Assembly: GCA_022072085.1 (NCBI GenBank) | Contig: JAJVII010000023.1 | Coordinates: forward strand, 1 to 44,319 | Source: Phycisphaerae bacterium | Lineage (GTDB): Bacteria > Planctomycetota > Phycisphaerae > JAJVII01 | Length of the DNA stretch: 44,319 nt | Reading direction: 5' to 3' | Position numbers and translations under genes: made by a program | Shown here: one piece after another, positions 1 to 7,745 of the stretch | Layout: every line of letters starts with the position of its first letter | Position numbering within the stretch: the first letter of the stretch is position 1 | The notes under the pieces: model-generated | Told to the model about the DNA's origin: nothing | What the model saw: only the letters and a program-made list of their open reading frames with translations | The model's database searches: none

Positions 1-2
1 AG

Positions 3-92
3 AGTTGGCGAGCATTGAACGGCAGCAAGCTGATTGCCGACGTGATCGCCGGCGTCGCGTTCGTTGATGGAGTCAAACAGATCGCCGCCTGA
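3..92 (+). CDS. C-terminal fragment of an unidentified protein
   Basis: An open frame enters from the left edge and stops with TGA at 90-92, giving 29 residues that begin SWRALNGSKL and end GVKQIAA. The phrase resembles the tail of some transposases, but I could not place it in a family. It is followed by about 240 bases in which I see no gene. Too short to assign a function; it is listed because the frame is open up to the window edge. Confidence 0.35.
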   Translation, partial: SWRALNGSKLIADVIAGVAFVDGVKQIAA

Positions 93-335
93 TCATGATG
101 CCATCAACAACTTTTGACAATAGCTCGCAGGAAGAGCACCGAGCCGATGCCTGCTACCAGATTCATAGCTTGCCCCGAGTGCCCCACATGTTGGCCAGCC
201 GCACGGCCAAAGTCAACCGATATCGGACACGGGCCTGTCGCCAGCGAACGGGGCCGGCAGGCAAAACGGCATGGGCAGGGGCCAAACGGAGGCAGGCCGG
301 GGGGCGGCCTGGCCGGCAAATGTGGGCGCAGTGCA

Positions 336-698
336 TCACGTCTTGCGGTTGTCCATGCCTTGGATCAGGCCGGAGATCATCTTGGCGATCTCCTCCAATC
401 GATCCCGAAGGAGGGCATGCTCCTGGTCGCCAAGGAATCCGCGACGACGGGCAACCTCAATCAATGGCACGCATTCCTGCACCGAACTGCGAGCGATGAC
501 GAAGAAGTTCCGGCGGTCGGCCTTGGTGAATCGGCCGTTGCCCTCGGCAAGGTTGGTCGCGATTGACAGGGCGGCGCGGTTGAGTTGATCAGTCAGGAAG
601 TAGTAGCCGCGAGGAAACTTCTCGGCCAAGGCTGCGACCTGGTCGGCGAGATCGACCGCCTTCTGATAGACCTGAAGGTTCTCGAACATGAAAGGCAT
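336..698 (-). CDS. four-helix bundle protein (23S rRNA intervening-sequence type)
   Basis: A 120-residue protein with the pattern of the four-helix bundle family first found in 23S rRNA intervening sequences. It has an N-terminal FENLQVYQKA helix, a central FLTDQLNRAALSIATNLAEG segment, and a later helix with F-V-I-A-R-S-S-V-Q-E. I chose the ATG at 698 because GGAGG lies six bases upstream and the family begins there; the frame stays open 40 codons further back. Family members are small, probably oligomeric and basic, and most have no known role (bAvd is a relative). It sits downstream of tRNA-Pro on the same strand, behind a pair of imperfect inverted repeats that may mark it as an acquired unit. 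The family call is firm, the role unknown. Confidence 0.88.
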   Translation of the reverse strand: MPFMFENLQVYQKAVDLADQVAALAEKFPRGYYFLTDQLNRAALSIATNLAEGNGRFTKADRRNFFVIARSSVQECVPLIEVARRRGFLGDQEHALLRDRLEEIAKMISGLIQGMDNRKT

Positions 699-720
699 GG
701 CGGGCCTCCGGAGAAGAATG

Positions 721-840
721 AACAGGTGATCAGGTGAACAGGAGACCGCAGGTGAGCAGCCAACGCGCCGGGGCCATCCTCGGTCTTCTCTTGGCCTCTT
801 CTCCCTTCGCCTGTTCAACTGCTCTCCTGCTCACCTGCTC
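721..840. repeat. imperfect inverted repeat of CAGGTGA units
   Basis: The left arm (721-742) carries AACAGGTGATCAGG. The right arm (810-840), read on the other strand, carries GAGCAGGTGAGCAGG. Both are built from a repeated A(A/G)CAGG(T/A)GA unit. The pair lies between tRNA-Pro and the four-helix bundle gene. It could be a mobile-element remnant or a locally expanded repeat. Confidence 0.5.
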
Positions 841-841
841 T

Positions 842-876
842 ATTGAAAGAGCCGCTCGATGAGCGGCTCTTTCAAT
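842..876 (-). terminator. perfect 16-bp hairpin after tRNA-Pro
   Basis: Bases 842-857 and 861-876 are exact reverse complements around a GAT loop. The stem ends on the discriminator base of tRNA-Pro, so the hairpin directly follows the mature tRNA. There is no clear U-tract, so it may act in termination or in tRNA 3' processing. Confidence 0.5.
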
Positions 877-951
877 CGGGGCGACAGGATTCGAACCTGC
901 GACCTCTTGACCCCCAGTCAAGCGCGCTAAACCAGACTGCGCCACGCCCCG
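876..951 (-). tRNA. tRNA-Pro (anticodon GGG)
   Basis: On the minus strand the sequence starts CGGGGCG and ends CGCCCCG plus A73, closing a seven-pair acceptor stem. The anticodon stem CTTGA/TCAAG encloses CTGGGGG, giving anticodon GGG. The GGTTCGAATCC T-arm is intact. CCA is not encoded. Confidence 0.95.
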
Positions 952-1057
952 GTGATTTCCAGCCATTCTAACGGGTCTGCCAGCTTTATCAATCCCCAAT
1001 TGGCCGCCGGGAACAATGCGACGAGGCTTCGCCGGCGATGGACCCGGGATGCAGCTC

Positions 1058-3001
1058 TCACGCCGACTCCCGGCTGGGGCGGGAGGCGACGGACCAGAGG
1101 CCCGCCGCCACGGCCAGCAGCAAGAGCACGCCGGCCCAGCCGCATTGCCAGGGGGCGCCGATCGCGATCTTCTCGCTCCAGCCCAGGGCCGCCGGGATGG
1201 CGATGAGGATGCCCATGATGGCCTCGCCGGTGATCAGGCCGGCGGCGAACAGCAGGCCGCCCTGCCCCGCGGGCCGGTTACGACTGCGGTGGCGGCGAGC
1301 AGCCGCCGCGGCAATCAACCCGCCGGCGAAGATCGGCACGGACATGTGGAACGGCAGGTAGATGCCGACGGCCACAGCCAGCACGGGCATGCGGAATGTC
1401 GCCTTACGCGAGGCCAGCCAGAGATCGGCCAAGATGATCGCGACGGCCACGGCGCCGCCGACAGCGATCATCGCCCAGGGCAGGTCGCGGGCAAAGACGC
1501 CGCGTGCGATCGACGCCATGACGCTCGCCTGCGGAGCGGCCAGTCCGCCCGGCTGCCCGATCGGGTGGGCCGCGTTGAGCAGCTTGAGGACCGGGGCGAT
1601 GACGAACGCCGCAGCGACGACGCCAACGGCTTCCATGAGCTGCTGTTTCCAGGGGGTGGCGCCGACAAGTCGGCCGGCCTTGAGGTCCTGCATATTGTCC
1701 CCGCCGATGGCGGCGGCGCAGCAGACGACGGCGCCGATGAAGATGGCGGCAGCCGGACCGGCTTCGTGCCCGCGGCCGACCAGCACCAGCAGCAGGAGGG
1801 CCGCGACCATGACGGTGGCCATCGTCACGCCGGAGATGGGGTTGCTGCTGCTGCCGACCAGGCCGGCCATGTACGCGGCGATGGCCGAGAACAGGAACGC
1901 GGCGGCCAGCATGACGACGGCCATCAGTGCGGCAACGCCGGGTCGGCCGGTGACGTAGTCGAAGAGGAAGTAGAGCGGCACGACCGCGACAAGCGTGCCG
2001 ATGACGACCCAGTGAAACGGCGTGTCGCGTTCCGTGCGGTCGATGCCGGCCGACCCCTCGGTGCGCAGATGCCGGTAGGCCGAGATGCTCGCCCGCACGC
2101 CGCGGGCCAATGGGCCGCCCATCCGCAGCAGGGCCCAGAAGCCGCCGACCAGCATCGCCCCGACGCCGATGAATCGCGTCTGATCGCGGTAGATGGCGGC
2201 GACGCGTTCCAGCGCGGTCCCGTCGGCCGGCCCGTGGCCAAGGGCGTGCACGATGGGAATCGCGACAAGATAGTCAATTGCACCGCCGAGGAAGACGAGC
2301 GCGGCGATGTTTAGGCCGACGATGTAGCCCACGCCGAGGAGCATCGGCGAAAGGGCGACGCCGCCATACGCCAGGGCCCGGCCGCGGCGGACGGCGCCCT
2401 GCACGACGCCGGGCAGGATTGCGATGGCCTCGGCTGCCAGCTTGAACAGGGCCGCGGCGACAGCCGCCAGGGCCATCAGTTTCACGCCGCGGGCCCCGCC
2501 GGCGCCGGCGCGGTCGCCGACCTTGAGCACCTCAGCCGTCGCAACCCCCTCGGGGAATCGCAGCGGGTGTTCGACGATCAACGCACGGCGCAGCGGAATG
2601 GTGAACAGCACGCCGATCAGCCCGCCCAGGCCGGCGATGATCGTCGTCTCCCAGTAGCTGAAGTCGCTCCAGGCGCCCATCATGACCAGTGCGGGGATCG
2701 TGAAGATCACGCCGGCGGCGACGCTCTCGCCGGCCGACGCCGCCGTCTGCACGATGTTGTTCTCAAGGATATTGCTGCCGCGAAACAGCCGCAGCAGGCC
2801 CATGCTGATGACCGCCGCCGGGATCGACGCCGAGACCGTCATGCCGGCGAACAGGCCGAGGTAGGCGTTGGCGGCCCCGAGGATCACCGAAAGCGCCACG
2901 CCAAGCACGACGGCCTTGACCGTCAGCTCCGGCAGCGAGCGCGACGCGGGGACGTAGGGTTCATCTTCGGGTCCGGCGTCGCGCGGCGGCTGAACGTTCA
3001 T
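1058..3001 (-). CDS. OPT family oligopeptide/metal-chelate transporter
   Basis: A 647-residue integral membrane protein of the OPT superfamily (the bacterial YSL-like branch), which imports peptides or metal-siderophore-type complexes with protons. Support comes from the N-terminal pattern VLGVALSVILGAANAYLGLF (from about residue 31), the following NIVQTAASAGES signature, and more than a dozen hydrophobic segments up to the C-terminus. The length is normal for bacterial members. The start ATG at 3001 has GGAG seven bases upstream. It lies 24 bases after a TIM-barrel-like gene on the same strand, so the two are probably co-transcribed. The substrate cannot be read from sequence. Confidence 0.9.
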   Translation of the reverse strand: MNVQPPRDAGPEDEPYVPASRSLPELTVKAVVLGVALSVILGAANAYLGLFAGMTVSASIPAAVISMGLLRLFRGSNILENNIVQTAASAGESVAAGVIFTIPALVMMGAWSDFSYWETTIIAGLGGLIGVLFTIPLRRALIVEHPLRFPEGVATAEVLKVGDRAGAGGARGVKLMALAAVAAALFKLAAEAIAILPGVVQGAVRRGRALAYGGVALSPMLLGVGYIVGLNIAALVFLGGAIDYLVAIPIVHALGHGPADGTALERVAAIYRDQTRFIGVGAMLVGGFWALLRMGGPLARGVRASISAYRHLRTEGSAGIDRTERDTPFHWVVIGTLVAVVPLYFLFDYVTGRPGVAALMAVVMLAAAFLFSAIAAYMAGLVGSSSNPISGVTMATVMVAALLLLVLVGRGHEAGPAAAIFIGAVVCCAAAIGGDNMQDLKAGRLVGATPWKQQLMEAVGVVAAAFVIAPVLKLLNAAHPIGQPGGLAAPQASVMASIARGVFARDLPWAMIAVGGAVAVAIILADLWLASRKATFRMPVLAVAVGIYLPFHMSVPIFAGGLIAAAAARRHRSRNRPAGQGGLLFAAGLITGEAIMGILIAIPAALGWSEKIAIGAPWQCGWAGVLLLLAVAAGLWSVASRPSRESA

Positions 3002-3025
3002 GTCGGGGCTCCAGTGGCAGTGACG

Positions 3026-5098
3026 TTACGATTCGACAGCCAGCACGACCGTCCGCCCGGGCTTGACGTGGACAGTGCCGGCCAAACGACCCCGTGCCGG
3101 GGCGAAAGCGACGTCGGCCTGCGGGCGCAGCTGCCGGACGGTCAACTTCGCCGCCCGTCCAGACAGACCCAGCGCCGCCAGGTCGATCGACACCCGGGCG
3201 CGGGCAGCCCTGCGGGCAGGGTTGTGCAGGGTGAAGAAGAGTCGGCCTGGACGGTCGCCAAAGCGCTCGATCCACAGCCCGTTGGCCGACGCGTGCGGGA
3301 CGAAACGATAGCCGGCCTCAGCCACACGCCGCATGACGGGCATCAGTTCGTGCAGTTCCGCCCGGCGGTCCCGGCGGGTTCCCGGCGCCATGCCGAAGGC
3401 GAGCAGCTTGTCGGCCTGCGCAAGCCAGGGGGCCCTTCCGGCTGGCAGCCAGCCGCCGCCGAAGAAGATCGGTTTGCCGCCCAGCATCAGGCGATGCGAA
3501 CTGAGGCGCTCCAGGTCGTAGTTCCACGGATGCCGCTCGCGGAAGTAGACGTCAATGAACCGGCCGCAGTAGAGCATGGAGTGGTCGAGGTTGACGTTGG
3601 CCATGACCAGCCCGCCTTTGGCGTGAACCCTGCGGGAGAGGTCGCGGGCGAACTGCCAGTCGCCAAACCCCTTGACCTGGCAGAGTCGGCCTGTCGTCGG
3701 GTCGAACGTCGGAGCGAAATCCATGGCCGCGATGTGGTCGCGGCGGAAGTTCAGCCGCCGGAAGCCGCCCCAGTCGTCCAGGGCGTCCCAGGCGAAGTTG
3801 CGCGGCCCCCGGAAACCGCGTTCGTCCCAGCGGCGGATGTAGCGGAACTGCCAGTCCATCGCCAGCGTGTAGCGGTTGGGCGCGGGCAGGTTGGGGTCCA
3901 TGTTGCCCGGCATCAGCCAGCAATGATAGTGCGGCGGGGCGTAGAACGTCCGCTGCAACTTCCCGCGTTCGTCCTCCAGGCAGCTGTTGACGCCGGCGCG
4001 GGCGACCTCGCGGTGCGACGCCCCGCACATCTGGTTGTTGGCGGCGTAGCAGCCGGGCAGGCGGCCGGCAGCCTGGGCCCGCAGGCGGGCGAGCTGCTCG
4101 TCGGGCGTGTCGGTCGCTTCGCCCTCGTGGAACCAGTACCACGGCCCACGCCAGTGGAAGACATCCACCCCCCATTTGCGAGCCAGGTCGGCTGAGCCCC
4201 GGCTCATCTGCCCGTCGTAGGCCTGGTAGTCGTTCTCGGCGTAGACCCAGCCGAAATCTTCGACGTTCTCGGGCACGACCACGCCGGCCCGCTCGGGGTT
4301 GGGCATGACCGTGCTGTTGCCGTGCCGCGTCGCCGCGGTGCGGGTGATCGCGGGGAAGAAGCGGTGGAACCGCTCGGCCGCCGACCGGATGCCCCACGCG
4401 CCGTCAACCGGGTAGATGACAAAGCGGAAGTCGGCCCGGCTGGGCCCGCGGCTACGGATCGGCGTCAGCCCCACGGCGAAGGTGACCGACAGGCCGTTGT
4501 CGCCGGCGCCGAACCGGAAGACGCGCGGTTCGTCCAGCGGGTCCGCGATCGCCAGCCCCCCTGCCCCGCGCGTGACGCAGGCGAAGGGCAGGCGGCTCAT
4601 CGGGATGCAATAGGGCCGATGGTCCTCGTTGGCGAACCGGTCGCCCTTGACGCCGAGATAAAGGTAGTCGTCCCGTCGATTGGGCAGCCGCGCGCCGCGG
4701 GCGATACGGGCTGACCGAACGGCCGTGTTTTGCCAGGTCCAGCCGACCAGTCCGGCCGGCAGCGTGAAGGTCACATAGAGGCCGCGGTCGACGCCGCTGG
4801 CATCGGACACACAGCCGCGCACGTCGATGAACCGCCCGCCCTTGATGTCGGCCTGTATCGAGAGGGCGCTGTGCATAGCGTTCCCGTTGAATCGCAGCGA
4901 GCGGCCGTGCCGACGACATCGGCCGACGACTTGGCCCCAGTCGCGCCGCCGGCCTCGCGGCTGGAGCACTTCGACGATAGAGAATCCGCCGGGGCCCGCC
5001 GACGGCAGCTTGCGGCGGCCCAGCCGAACGGCCTCGACTATGCCGTCGTCGCCGATCGACAGTTCCAGTCCGCCCTCGCAGCCCACCTTGCGCGTCAT
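3026..5098 (-). CDS. putative glycoside hydrolase-like protein, family unassigned
   Basis: A 690-residue protein without a family I can name. The N-terminal third is beta-rich (ELSIGDDGIVEAVRLG) like a sugar-binding sandwich. It is followed by a segment with an A-A-E-R-F-H-R-F-F pattern and a probable barrel with many aromatics (DVFHWRGPWYWFHEG, then FGGGWLPAG near the end). A C-terminal all-beta domain resembles those closing GH barrels. No secretion signal is seen, so it is probably cytoplasmic. ATG at 5098 is preferred over an upstream in-frame ATG because AGGA precedes it by six bases. It sits upstream of the OPT transporter and divergent from the GH88 gene. The role in carbohydrate breakdown is inferred from architecture and neighbours. 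Confidence 0.6.
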   Translation of the reverse strand: MTRKVGCEGGLELSIGDDGIVEAVRLGRRKLPSAGPGGFSIVEVLQPRGRRRDWGQVVGRCRRHGRSLRFNGNAMHSALSIQADIKGGRFIDVRGCVSDASGVDRGLYVTFTLPAGLVGWTWQNTAVRSARIARGARLPNRRDDYLYLGVKGDRFANEDHRPYCIPMSRLPFACVTRGAGGLAIADPLDEPRVFRFGAGDNGLSVTFAVGLTPIRSRGPSRADFRFVIYPVDGAWGIRSAAERFHRFFPAITRTAATRHGNSTVMPNPERAGVVVPENVEDFGWVYAENDYQAYDGQMSRGSADLARKWGVDVFHWRGPWYWFHEGEATDTPDEQLARLRAQAAGRLPGCYAANNQMCGASHREVARAGVNSCLEDERGKLQRTFYAPPHYHCWLMPGNMDPNLPAPNRYTLAMDWQFRYIRRWDERGFRGPRNFAWDALDDWGGFRRLNFRRDHIAAMDFAPTFDPTTGRLCQVKGFGDWQFARDLSRRVHAKGGLVMANVNLDHSMLYCGRFIDVYFRERHPWNYDLERLSSHRLMLGGKPIFFGGGWLPAGRAPWLAQADKLLAFGMAPGTRRDRRAELHELMPVMRRVAEAGYRFVPHASANGLWIERFGDRPGRLFFTLHNPARRAARARVSIDLAALGLSGRAAKLTVRQLRPQADVAFAPARGRLAGTVHVKPGRTVVLAVES

Positions 5099-5264
5099 TC
5101 GCTGTCCTACCCCGAAGTGAAGTTCCGCCCCTGACAGCGCCCATGATACCCATCGGAACAAGGCGGGCAACGGGCGACATGCCCTTGGCATTTGGGGCGG
5201 AGGTGACTATCATGTGGCCCTTTCACGCGAACCGACCAACGGGCGAATACCCACGGAGGATTCC

Positions 5265-6638
5265 ATGAAGGTTGACATGAAAGTCCGGCCGGCCGACCTG
5301 GCCAAGCCGATCCGGCGCGTTTTCGAACTGGCGGCGGCAAAGGTCCGCTCGATCGACCGGAACTGGGATTCAGCCAAGGGGACGCCAGTCTTCACCGTCC
5401 AGGGCAAGTATACGACCCGCGGCTGGACCGAGTGGACGCAGGGGTTCATGTACGGCTGCCCGATCCTCGTCTTCGACGCCACCGGCGACCGCAAGCTGCT
5501 GGAGATGGGCCGGTCGAGCACGCTGAAGTTCATGGCGCCGCACGTCACGCACGTCGGCGTGCATGACCACGGCTTCAACAACCTTTCCAGCTACGGCAAC
5601 CTGCGGCGGCTGATGCGCGAGGGGCGCGTCAAGCATGACGCCTGGGAGATGAACTTCTACGACATGGCCATCAAGTGCAGCGGCGCCGTCCAGGCGGCCC
5701 GCTGGTCCGAGGCCCCCGGCGGGCTGGGCTACGTCTACAGTTTCAACGGGCCGCACTCCCTGTTCGTGGACACGATCCGCTCGATGCGGATCCTTGGCCT
5801 GGCCCACCAGCTCGGCCACGTGCTCATGGGCGAGTGCGACAAGCGAATCTCGCTGCTCAACCGTTCCGTGCGGCACGGGCTGTCTACGGCCAAGTGGTGC
5901 GTGTGGTACGGCGAAGGCCGCGACCACTACGACGTCCGCGGCCGCACGGCTCACGAGGCCATCTTCAACCGCAACGACGGCAATTTCCGCTGCCCCTCCA
6001 GCCAACAGGGCTACTCGCCCTTCACCACCTGGACGCGGGGCCAGTCGTGGGCGATCTGCGGGTTCGCCGAGGAGCTGGAGTTTTTCAAGGGGCTCGACGC
6101 GGCCCAGTTCAAGGCGGCCGGCCTGCCCGCCAAGGCCGAGGTCGTCAAGGCCTACGTCAAGGCGGCCCGAGCGACCTGCGACTTCTACATCAACGACGGC
6201 ACGAGTCTGGACGGCGTCTGCTACTGGGACACCGGCGCGCCGGGGATGGCGAAATTCGACTGGCAGAACACTGACGCCGACCCGTTCAACGAATACGAGC
6301 CGGTCGATTCGACCGCGTCGGCCATCTCGGCGCAGGGGCTGATCCGGCTGGGCAACTACCTCGGCGGGGCGGCGGGGCGGAAGTACGTGCAGGCCGGCCT
6401 GACCGTCGCCCGCACGCTGTTCGACGAGCCTTACCTCTCGACGAAGTCCAACCACCAGGGCCTGCTGCTGCACTCGGTCTACCACTGGCCCAACGGCTGG
6501 GACTACGTGCCCCCGGGCATGAATATCCCCTGCGGCGAGTCGAGCATGTGGGGCGACTACCACCTGCTGGAGTTGGCCAACCTCATCAAGCGGATGGCCG
6601 AGAAGGGCCCGTACCCGACGTTCTTCGATCAGAAGTAG
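5265..6638 (+). CDS. glycoside hydrolase family 88-type unsaturated glucuronyl hydrolase
   Basis: A 457-residue alpha/alpha-barrel enzyme of the GH88/GH105 group. These remove the unsaturated uronic acid left at the non-reducing end of oligosaccharides by polysaccharide lyases, through hydration of the double bond. Visible signatures are VHDHGFNNLSSYG, with a likely catalytic Asp101, a second conserved Asp169 in FVDT, and the hallmark W-T-R-G-Q-S-W-A around 260-270. I chose ATG 5265 because GGAGGA lies just upstream; an earlier ATG at 5214 lacks a ribosome site. No signal peptide is seen, so it probably acts in the cytoplasm on imported oligosaccharides. It is divergent from the hydrolase-like/OPT pair and convergent with the SDR gene. 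GH88 fits better than GH105, but I cannot be certain. Confidence 0.85.
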   Translation: MKVDMKVRPADLAKPIRRVFELAAAKVRSIDRNWDSAKGTPVFTVQGKYTTRGWTEWTQGFMYGCPILVFDATGDRKLLEMGRSSTLKFMAPHVTHVGVHDHGFNNLSSYGNLRRLMREGRVKHDAWEMNFYDMAIKCSGAVQAARWSEAPGGLGYVYSFNGPHSLFVDTIRSMRILGLAHQLGHVLMGECDKRISLLNRSVRHGLSTAKWCVWYGEGRDHYDVRGRTAHEAIFNRNDGNFRCPSSQQGYSPFTTWTRGQSWAICGFAEELEFFKGLDAAQFKAAGLPAKAEVVKAYVKAARATCDFYINDGTSLDGVCYWDTGAPGMAKFDWQNTDADPFNEYEPVDSTASAISAQGLIRLGNYLGGAAGRKYVQAGLTVARTLFDEPYLSTKSNHQGLLLHSVYHWPNGWDYVPPGMNIPCGESSMWGDYHLLELANLIKRMAEKGPYPTFFDQK

Positions 6639-6644
6639 TTCGAC

Positions 6645-6706
6645 GTTCGAGGTTCGACGTCGGACAGCGCCGGCCACCGACCCTTCTCCGACTTCGAACT
6701 TCGAAC
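6645..6706. repeat. GTTCGA repeat hairpin between convergent genes
   Basis: Arm 6645-6664 (GTTCGAGGTTCGACGTCGGA) pairs with 6687-6706 at 18 of 20 positions, around a 22-base loop. Each arm is built of a GTTCGA unit repeated about every seven bases. It fills the space between the ends of the convergent GH88 and SDR genes and could act as a two-way terminator. It resembles low-complexity intergenic repeats of large environmental genomes. Confidence 0.6.
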
Positions 6707-6727
6707 TGTCAACTTCAAACGCTCTTA

Positions 6728-7525
6728 CTACAGCCGGGGGATGCCGAAGCCGCCGCCGACCTCGATGACCTGGCCGGTCGAGTAGGCGAAGCAGCCCTGC
6801 GCCAGCGCGACGACCGCCCGGCCGATGTCCTCGGGCGTACCCCAGCGGGCCTGCGGCAGCAGCCCCTGCTCGTGGATCAGCTTGTCGTACTTCTCCTTCA
6901 CCACCGAGGTCATGTCGGTGGCGATGATGCCCGGGCGGATTTCGAATACCGTGATGTCGTGCTTCGCAAGCCGGTCGGCGAACAGCCGGGCGGCCATGCT
7001 CACGCCGGCCTTGCTCAGGCAGTATTCCGCGCGGCCGGTCGAGCTGACCGTCGCGGAGATCGAGCTGATAAAGACGACGACGGGCTTCTGCGAACGACCG
7101 GCCTGGCGGATCATCTGGTTGGCGACGGCCTGGGTGAGGAAGAAGGGCCCGCGCAGGTTGATGTTCATCAGCCGATCGTAGCTCTCGGCCGTCATCTCCA
7201 GCATATCCATGCGCACCTTCGGTGCGACGCCGGCGTTGTTGACCAGTACGTCGATGCCGCCGAAGGCGCGGACGGCTGACTCGATGACGCGGCGATGGTC
7301 GTCCATGCTGGAGACGTCGCCCTGGACGGGCAGGCAGCGGCGACCGAGTTCTTCGACGCGGTCGGCCACCTCATAGACGCCCTTGGCCTTGTTGTTCGGG
7401 TCGGCGACGATATCGTTGGCGACGATGTCATAGCCCGCCCCGGCCAGCGCCAGCGCAATGCCCCGACCGATGCCCTGCCCGGCCCCGGTGACCAGGGCGC
7501 ACGGCGTGTTGCTCTGCTGGACCAT
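6728..7525 (-). CDS. short-chain dehydrogenase/reductase (SDR)
   Basis: A 265-residue classical SDR using NAD(P)H. The cofactor motif TGAGQGIG is at residues 13-20 and NNAG at 96-99. The catalytic Ser is in SSIS (153-156), with Tyr168 and Lys172 in the Y-C-L-S-K active site. The C-terminus has the usual GQVIEVGGG. It resembles 3-oxoacyl-ACP reductase-like sugar or ketone oxidoreductases. The neighbours suggest it reduces or oxidises a uronate-derived keto sugar, but the substrate is not determined by the sequence. The start ATG 7525 has a GAGGAG site. It is divergent from the GH94 gene, with 220 bases between them that must hold both promoters. Confidence 0.88.
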   Translation of the reverse strand: MVQQSNTPCALVTGAGQGIGRGIALALAGAGYDIVANDIVADPNNKAKGVYEVADRVEELGRRCLPVQGDVSSMDDHRRVIESAVRAFGGIDVLVNNAGVAPKVRMDMLEMTAESYDRLMNINLRGPFFLTQAVANQMIRQAGRSQKPVVVFISSISATVSSTGRAEYCLSKAGVSMAARLFADRLAKHDITVFEIRPGIIATDMTSVVKEKYDKLIHEQGLLPQARWGTPEDIGRAVVALAQGCFAYSTGQVIEVGGGFGIPRL

Positions 7526-7745
7526 GTTCGCTCCTCTGTTTCTCCCCTGCCCCGCCGAGAGCCGACGGGCGAAGGGGCTGCAACATTCCGCATCCGCCAG
7601 ATCGAACCACAGAATAGCGCCTGCCGCCGCCTTGTCAACGGTCCGGCTGCACGCCCGCCTGCGATTCCACTCGCCGCGCCGCCTGACATTGCCAGCCGGG
7701 CGTCAATCAGCTATTCTCCTGCGTAAATCCAAGGAGGACCGCACG

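Noticed and set aside
104-319. Small minus-strand frame near the left edge
   Set aside because: Pro/Arg/Cys-rich composition, no ribosome site, no domain.
1016-2314. Long plus-strand frame across the OPT transporter gene
   Set aside because: It is rich in Arg, Gly, Asp and Gln with no domain; it is the complement-strand shadow of the high-GC transporter gene.
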